A stretch of DNA of 64,000 nt from Hypholoma sublateritium FD-334 SS-4 (lineage: Eukaryota; Basidiomycota; Agaricomycetes; Agaricales; Strophariaceae), in NCBI GenBank assembly GCA_000827495.1, contig KN817602.1:52187-116186 (forward strand), given 5' to 3'. Position numbers and translations under genes: made by a program. The notes beneath the pieces are model-generated. The model was not told the origin of the DNA. It was given only the letters and a program-made list of their open reading frames with translations, and made no database searches. The first letter of the stretch is position 1. Every line of letters begins with the position of its first letter. Below are positions 57,570 to 64,000 of this stretch, one piece after another.

Positions 57570-58999
57570 ATGTCGTTCAACGCCTTCCGAAACCCTCTCC
57601 GTGCTAGCGTGCGCAGGGCCGCCGCCCAGCCGGCGAGGTTCCAGCTTCGCGTCAACTGCAACCGCAAGTTCTCGACCCCACCACCTCCGCCTGCGCCCGA
57701 AGCAAAGGCGTCCTCCAACGCTGGTCTATACATTGGCCTCGGAGCAGTCGTTGCTGGAGGTCTGGGATACTACCTATACAGCAGTAACGACGCTGTCAAC
57801 GCGCTCAAGTCTGGCGCGCAGGTTGCCAAGGTCAAGACCAACACCGCTCCCACCAAGGAAGACTACATCAAGGTTTGTTATTTTTCTACATTCTTCTATA
57901 GGATCCTGGCTTATTCACATGTCCGCAGGTCTACAACAGGATCGCTGAGCTCATTGACGATGCCGGCGAATATGACGGTGACATCCACTTGACACGTCCT
58001 AACTTATCGGCGCTAATAGAAATTTCTAGATGGTTCTTACGGGCCCGTTATCCTCCGGCTCGCCTGGCATTCGTCGGGAACATACGACAAGGACTCTAAG
58101 ACCGGTGGAAGGTCAGTGATTTTGGGTGTCTCGTCATTGCTCAGTCCCTGATACCATCCGCCGCTGCTAGCAACTATGCTACAATGCGCTTCAATCCCGA
58201 ATCTAAGCACGGTGCCAACGCAGGGCTGAACATTGCTCGCGATCTCATGGAGAAGGTCAAAGAGGAATTCCCCTGGATCAGCTACGGTGATCTCTGGACT
58301 CTCGGTGGTGTCGCTGCTATTCAGGTATGCCCCTGCCTTTAGAACATGGACGATCAAGTATATGTAATGTCACTCGGATTCATAGGAAATGGCTGGCCCC
58401 AAGGTCCCATGGCGCCCTGGCCGTGTTGACGGTGTCGAGGCTCAGGCCACCCCTGACGGTCGCCTTCCCGACGCTACCCAAGGTGCTGACCACCTGAGGA
58501 ACATCTTCGGCCGCATGGGATTCAACGACCAGGAGATCGTCGCCCTTTCAGGTGCGCACGCCCTCGGCCGCTGCCATCGCGACCGCTCTGGATTCGAAGG
58601 CCCCTGGTCATTCGCGCCCACCACCGTGACCAACGACTACTTCCGCCTCCTCTTCGACGAGAAATGGGTCTGGAAGCGCTGGGAGGGCCCGAAGCAGCTC
58701 GAGGACAAGAAGACGCGCAGCCTGATGATGCTGCCCACCGATTACGTCCTTGTGCAGGACAAGTCGTTCAAGAAGTTCGCGAAGCAGTACGCCGACAGCC
58801 AGGATCTGTGGTTCAAGGAGTACGTTGGCCGCATCAAATTTGACATTGGGTACTCCTACTGATAGCTCAATTTTTTTACAGCTTCTCCAAAGCCGTCGCC
58901 ACCCTGTTCGAGCTCGGTGTCCCCACAGAGCAGTTCGTCACCCCCGAGCCTTGGACCATCCCCACTGTTGACGAACAAAAGGAGGAGAAGAAAGATTAA
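57570..58999 (+). CDS. CCP1: Mitochondrial cytochrome c peroxidase
   Basis: Six exons: 57570-57872, 57929-57977, 58030-58111, 58171-58324, 58386-58819 and 58882-58999, totalling 379 aa. The N-terminus ([27 protein letters not shown]) is a mitochondrial presequence followed by a single TM segment ([19 protein letters not shown]), as in sorted intermembrane-space CCPs. The distal heme pocket is [14 protein letters not shown] (Arg, Trp, His), the proximal His is in [11 protein letters not shown], and EGPWSFAP holds the Trp of the radical site. It reduces hydrogen peroxide with electrons from cytochrome c. Full length for class I heme peroxidases of this type. Confidence 0.96.
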
Positions 59000-60380
59000 A
59001 ACCTCTTCATCTCCCCTCGCTGGTCGGTGATGCAGCGTACTAATACTTTTACATGTTTATTCGTCATCTTGTTTTCCAGTTTTTCGCACACTTTATTTAC
59101 TCAATTGCTCTATATTATGGCGCACACATCGACTGCTTTCTGAACTTCCGCATAGATTGCTAACGCGACTGTAGTTATTGTGCTGCACCAGTAGACTGTA
59201 TTACGAGTTTAGCTTTAGATGACGTTTGGGTAGATGGGTTGCCGTAGACTTAGAATTCATAGATCGTGTTTCTGCTAATGAAGCAGGGTGCCAAGTTTGA
59301 TAATCTGTAGACAGCAAGTAGACGGAGGAGGCGCGCCTCTTTTCCCACGACTCCGAACTTGCTCCGCCGCACACCAACTGGCTCGAATCTGGACCTACCC
59401 AAGATCTACCTACGAGCTCACGGCTTTGACCTTCGTGACAGTTTTAGTTAGGAACCAACAGGTCCGGGAACTAGGTAAATATTCGTCTGACGTATTTGAA
59501 CATGTGGTCCTACTTGATCTGCACCAGAGAACGAGGAAGTAGGCTACTTCCTCGTTCTCTGGCGCAGATCAACCAAAGATGCCAAAGGATGTAAAGCCGG
59601 AGTCCCCGCTCACCAATACTGCAGTCACGACCGCTCCTCTCGATTCCCTCCAAAAAAACCCCCGCAGTTGCGGCATGTACACGGACTAAACTTTCGACTG
59701 CTTTTCGCCGCCCTTCATCTAAGTACGGCTGGCATTACGCGCCCTACTAAGCAGTACCGCGTTGAACCAGACAGCGGCTTTTACCGTCTACCGAACCACC
59801 TGCTCGATATCTCAGATGCGCACGAACTGGAGTTTTCACCGTACTCGCCATCTATCTAGGCCTGACATACAGAAAGCTCGATCTGAAGGAGGCTCAGCTT
59901 CGGGTCTCGCGAACCGCTGGCCGTGACACTGACATATGGAAGCTCGTTGTTCACATTGGTGCTGAGTGGCTGCGCCAAATGATTAGTACTGTTAGATCTG
60001 TCTATGTTTCAACTGGTCTCCGATCTTCAAGCCATAAGCCTCATCCCCTGCACTTGTCTTCTGATCTAATAAACTTTGTGCAGAATCCTGTCGGTCACCC
60101 GAGGCTCTGACCACTGCGGAACGGGCTTCCAACTACTGGCATGCTTATTGCAAATTGACCGGATACAATCTTGAACACAAGGCCAGTGTTCGCAGAGTGT
60201 CAGCGATAGATAGCCTGGATTTTTGCGGTACGTGGCTGACATATTTTTTCGATGATACCTCATTTATAAATTCAGGTCGGCTTTGTTAAATGGCCGTCAG
60301 GATATCTGTTGACTTCCGTCCTTCCATTTTATAAAACCGCTCTTTCCCTACCATTCAACCCTATCCACACTCTTTTAACA
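59000..60380. other. Intergenic with a perfect-looking hairpin
   Basis: No gene supported. Contains the inverted repeat 59514-59572, listed separately. Open frames at 59288-59860 show no recognisable domain. The last ~80 bp has pyrimidine-rich promoter-like sequence before the ferritin-like gene. Confidence 0.5.
59514..59572. repeat. Near-perfect 59-bp inverted repeat
   Basis: The left arm starts ttgatctgc and the right arm ends gcagatcaa. Arms of about 29 nt match except near the outer mismatch (accag against ctggc), with almost no loop (around tag|gcta at 59541-59545). DNA this symmetric would form a strong hairpin or cruciform. No coding sequence is inside. Confidence 0.8.
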
Positions 60381-61471
60381 ATGCGCTTCTCATTACTATT
60401 GTCCACGGCTTCCACCAGCTTATTCTTGCACCATTCTTTAGCTATACCAGTCACTACGCGTGAAGCATCGACAATCGATGGTCAGTCGTTTAGCCTTCAA
60501 CTTGAACCTCGCGAGAATGGCTGCTTATTACAAATACCCAGATTTCACCGTCTTGAACTATGCGCTGACCCTTGAACATCTTGAAAACGCATTCTACCAC
60601 CAGGCCCTGGATAGATTTGACGAGCAGGCCTTTTTGGATGCCGGCTTACCGTCTTGGGTCCGAGGGCGCTTCGAGCAAATCGCAGAACACGAAGCAACTC
60701 ATGTGCAATTATTAAGCGCGGCTCTAGGTGATCGAGCGACGCAGCCATGTGCCTATGACTTGTGGGTATCATCCTTTATCTCGTTGTGCAGTCTCCTATA
60801 ATTCGCAACCGCGCAGCCCTTACAACGACCCCAGGAGCTTCGCTGCTCTCAGTCAAGTTCTCGAGGGCGTTGGTGTAACCGCATACACGGGTGCCGCTCA
60901 ATATATCTCCAACAAGGCATACCTCACGGCGGCGGCTAGCATCCTTTCAACCGAGGCGCGACACGCAAGTTGGATTGCATCTGCTGTTAATAAATTCGCT
61001 GGTTGGAGTGGAGCATTCGACGTGCGTTCCTTCCGATAACTCACCGAATCCGAGTCCGATTTAATCAATATTTGTAATTTCCGCCAGGTTCCACTAGATT
61101 TTAACGAGGTTTATTCCCTGGCCTCGCCATTTATTGTTTCTTGCCCCGCAACAAATCCGTCCCTTCCAGTCAAAGCATACCCCGCCCTCAGATTCAGCGA
61201 CCCTGCCCCTGGAAAGAATTCTTACATCGAGATCGCTCAATCTGGCGTGGAGGCTACTTTTATTGCATTCTTGACTGGCCTTGACACGATATTTGTTCGT
61301 GTCGAAAACGGAGCAGTCAAGATCCCGGAATACATTTCTGGAGAAATATACGCAGTTGCGACCACCAGCGGCACTGAGGCATCTCCTTCCACCATCGTCG
61401 CGGGGCCTGCTATTTTGTCATTCGAACTTAACTCGCGATATCAGCTCATCAGTGCTCATCAGGCCAACTGA
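60381..61471 (+). CDS. Secreted ferritin-like (Rds1-type) protein
   Basis: Four exons: 60381-60480, 60542-60761, 60817-61021 and 61088-61471, totalling 302 aa, all GT-AG and in phase. The signal peptide is MRFSLLLSTASTSLFLHHSLAIPV. The ferritin-like four-helix domain begins DDFTVLNYALTLEHLENAFYHQAL. It contains EHEATHVQLLSAAL and STEARHASWIASA with Glu and His residues at the positions that bind metal in ferritin-like proteins. This matches the fungal stress-response protein Rds1 and relatives. The second half (VPLDFNEVYSLASPFI...YIEIAQSGVEATFIAFL...) is the usual C-terminal beta-rich part. The exact function is unknown; it is likely cell-surface or secreted. Confidence 0.88.
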
Positions 61472-61758
61472 ACTGTGTGTGTCACGATTCCTTACACACG
61501 ACTGGTAGTGTATGTATATCAGTTTGCGCCTTTCGTCAATTCTTTTCTGTCCTTCAGATTATTCATTTATATTTTATTCGTGTCCCATTAGCTTGATTGT
61601 GTCCCCTACACTGTCATTGTACATCAATTTCTCATTTATTCTTTCTGAATACACACGCTCCTTCCTCGTTGACCCTCTCGTTAAGCTATCAACAATTGCC
61701 TTGTTATAGAAATAAGTCTTTGGGTTGTTCGACAATTGGTCTGAAGAGTTCCAGCCTT

Positions 61759-63577
61759 CATAATTTTGCCGGAAAATGATCGGTTCTCGTCCCCGAGAAT
61801 TTGTGCGCCAGAAACAGTGCGACATCCTCAGCTACCACTGTTAGTCAGAAAATGTATAGTGAAAGGGGGGCAATATGGACTGACCGAATTCTGTGGGTTT
61901 CTCTTGAACACACTTATAGAATGGAACTTTAGACGAACTCCCAGATAGAAAGATGAGTTTGTCAACTAGACTCACGAGATGCCCTGCACCAGGTATCATC
62001 ACGTTCGACGCATTTTTCGGTCGACGCCACGCGACTCCTTGCGAAATATGCCGTCCACCAACCCTATGCATGCATAAGAGAATAGCAAAAGTTGGGCAGG
62101 CTAGTCAACGTACAAGCTACTGGCGTCGTCGCGGCCACCCAGAATCCAGCGTAGCTCGACGCGTTCATCAAGCGTAGGCAGCAACTCCCAACCTTCGCTC
62201 ATCGTGCGATTTTCGGTATACTCGCTGCCTTCGCACGCAGGAGGACATTTGAGGTGAACGAATCCGGTGCTGGGGTCTTCGTACATCCCATACGTGATGT
62301 ACGCATCGAAGACAGAAGGGTCAAATGCTTGGAAGAGCGGTGCTTTGAGAAGTGCTTTCCTTGCTTCTTCTCTGGGTATAACTTAGCTTGGAAAAAATGA
62401 CAACGAGAATGACTAACCTCGAAGGCCAGGACGATCTCCTGCTCAGCGCACTCAGAATCATGGCTTGTCTCCGATCACCCCTGTCCGCGGTAGGTGGGAA
62501 GAGCGTGGTTTCAACTGGAATAATTGCAGAGAAAAGGCGTGGGTAGCTGATACCGCACACAACACTAGAAACGCGGGCAATTAGCATCATGCATTTCCTG
62601 CACACTTGCAAACTCACGAGCCATCTCCTCCAAGGGAGTGCCCCATCGCAATTATATGTCGATCGCTGAATCCTTTCCTGACTCTGACGGGGCCTACCGA
62701 TTCGGGAAGACGCGCTAATATTGTTGGGAGGTCCCTGCCGAAGGCGTCGGACCCATTTGGGAGGTGGTGAATGAGAAGATTGGCAAGATCACGCCCGTAG
62801 TCTGACCGGTCGGCTATAGAAGAAATGATATTTAATGATATAAGAAAACAGGGACGGGGACCGGAAAAGAATACTAACGCAATTTAGGAATGTGAGATCC
62901 ATTGATTAATGCAGAGTCACCGTGGTTTACCGCATCGATGGCCCAAATCTCGTCGATGTGGACTACACCGGAAGCCTCTGTAAATTCTATCAGGTTTTTC
63001 AACGCTGGTTCCCAAATCTAAAAGCATTTAGAACGTGCATTCATTACGTTGTCAGTTTACTCATAGAATTGCGACGTACCTCTTTATGAAATCCGATTGG
63101 GTGCAACGTCACGATAGTGATACCCTTCCCGTGTATTTTCCGTTTATTTCTCCGAATCCTCGACACGGCGCTCCATATTCCCTCCTGTGCGACGCGAAGG
63201 CCCGCTGCTGGCGCCGGAAACATTTTCTCGGCCTCCTTCTTCTCCCAAACCATCCTTTCTGCCGTTTGCAACATCCATTTCTTCCTGTTCTCCTTCCCGT
63301 CTTTGCCCGGAAAGTCCCCCATCGCAGGAATCACAACGGAGTCATCAGGACACCACGCACGAGGGAAGGCGGCAGGAAAGAGATGTACCGAGAGTGTATG
63401 CGTCGAAGTAAACGCACATTTACGGTTGATGCTGTCGGGCAAAGGGTGGGGAAGGGGAACGAGTTTTGGTGGCTGGAGCAGTGGCGCCAGGCGACGGCGG
63501 GGGTTAACGGTACGGTATCCTTTCCGCGGACCCGAAGGTAGCTGGTAGTGTGGTTTTCCAGAGAGGGGTCCATACAT
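61759..63577 (-). CDS. Alpha/beta hydrolase
   Basis: A multi-exon minus-strand gene. The N-terminal part has TSTHTLSVHLFPAAFP and GITIVTLHPIGFHKE, then IWEPALKNLIEFTEASGVVHIDEIWAIDAVNHGDSALIN. The nucleophile elbow is HIIAMGHSLGG (Ser). Later exons read SVVCGISYPRLFSAIIPVETTLFP, RREEARKALLKAPLFQAFDPSVFDAYITYGMYE and SNVMIPGAGHL, whose His is the likely catalytic base. It ends VQEKPTEFVVAEDVALFLAHKF after a last intron with donor GTCAGT. The stop is at 61759-61761. The start at 63577 is the first ATG in the open frame. Substrate not predictable. Confidence 0.82.
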
Positions 63578-64000
63578 ATGCGTACTTGAAGAGTCACTGA
63601 GCAAACATTAGACTAAGCCGTTCCGGGGTTACAATCAAATAAAATAGTAGGAAGTAGTACCCCTTGAGCACCGCTATGATATGGACATACGAACTTGATT
63701 CCGAACTCACGCAATTGAAGGTGAATATTCGTTATGAAACCCGGGGCATTACATGTTCGGAGCAATAATGCTGCAGTTTGTGGACAGCGTTGAGGTAAGG
63801 TCGGAGGCGATTGATCGGCGGCACCGTGGTCTGTGGTGCTGATTGATGCCTACTGACGTTGACGCGTAGAGACTAAAAATAGAACTTTCAAGGTAATCTT
63901 TCAAGTTACTTGGAGGAGCATGAAAAAGAGCCGGGAATGTTTCTATGTTCCCTGCTCAAAGACACGGAGCACTTCATGGAGAATTTCCGCTTGTGAGTGT
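63578..64000. other. Right edge, no gene seen
   Basis: Upstream region of the hydrolase and unassigned sequence to the window edge. No complete open frame of note. Confidence 0.4.

Noticed and set aside
54012..63577. Interpretation of the P450, ferritin-like and hydrolase genes as a secondary-metabolite cluster
   Set aside because: No core synthase is present and a housekeeping mitochondrial peroxidase lies among them.

Overview
The window is nuclear DNA of a filamentous basidiomycete, most likely an agaricomycete mushroom. Genes are dense and split by many 45-85 nt GT-AG introns. The proteins include families expanded in Agaricomycetes (DUF6534 and related 7-TM membrane proteins, DUF6699, WD40 arrays, P450s, a wax-synthase-like acyltransferase). 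Exons were joined by hand from reading frame, splice sites and family motifs; no alignment or database search was run.

Layout. 1-1691: the 3' part of a WD40-repeat protein carrying a 305-bp Tc1/mariner-like MITE inside one repeat. 1.7-17.8 kb: accessory, gene-poor DNA with two DUF6534 membrane-protein genes (minus strand), one 7-TM protein gene (plus) and GC-rich dispersed repeats. 17.8-26.3 kb: a cluster of seven intact genes and two decayed copies of a small ~116-aa protein family I do not recognise. Subfamilies A and C lie on the minus strand and subfamily B on the plus strand, with a PD-(D/E)xK nuclease-like gene among them. This is the most novel part of the window. 27.6-32.1 kb: an APH-type kinase-like protein, a mitochondrial Ohr/OsmC peroxidase and a wax-synthase-like protein.

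33.2-47.9 kb is a housekeeping block: splicing factor SF3B3/RSE1, DNA topoisomerase III with GRF and CCHC zinc fingers, the nucleolar processome factor UTP25, autophagy E2 ATG3, and an LYAR-type zinc-finger protein with an 8-nt microexon. 48-53 kb is accessory again: a second copy of the 7-TM gene with duplicated flanks, and a DUF6699 protein. 54-63.6 kb holds a cytochrome P450, mitochondrial cytochrome c peroxidase, a secreted ferritin-like protein and an alpha/beta hydrolase.

The housekeeping genes act in separate pathways (splicing, recombination/topology, ribosome biogenesis, autophagy, peroxide defence). Their closeness reflects ordinary fungal gene density rather than an operon or biosynthetic cluster. 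The 116-aa cluster, the duplicated membrane-protein genes and the MITE-hit WD40 array show that the left half and the 48-53 kb segment are actively duplicating, rearranging DNA.
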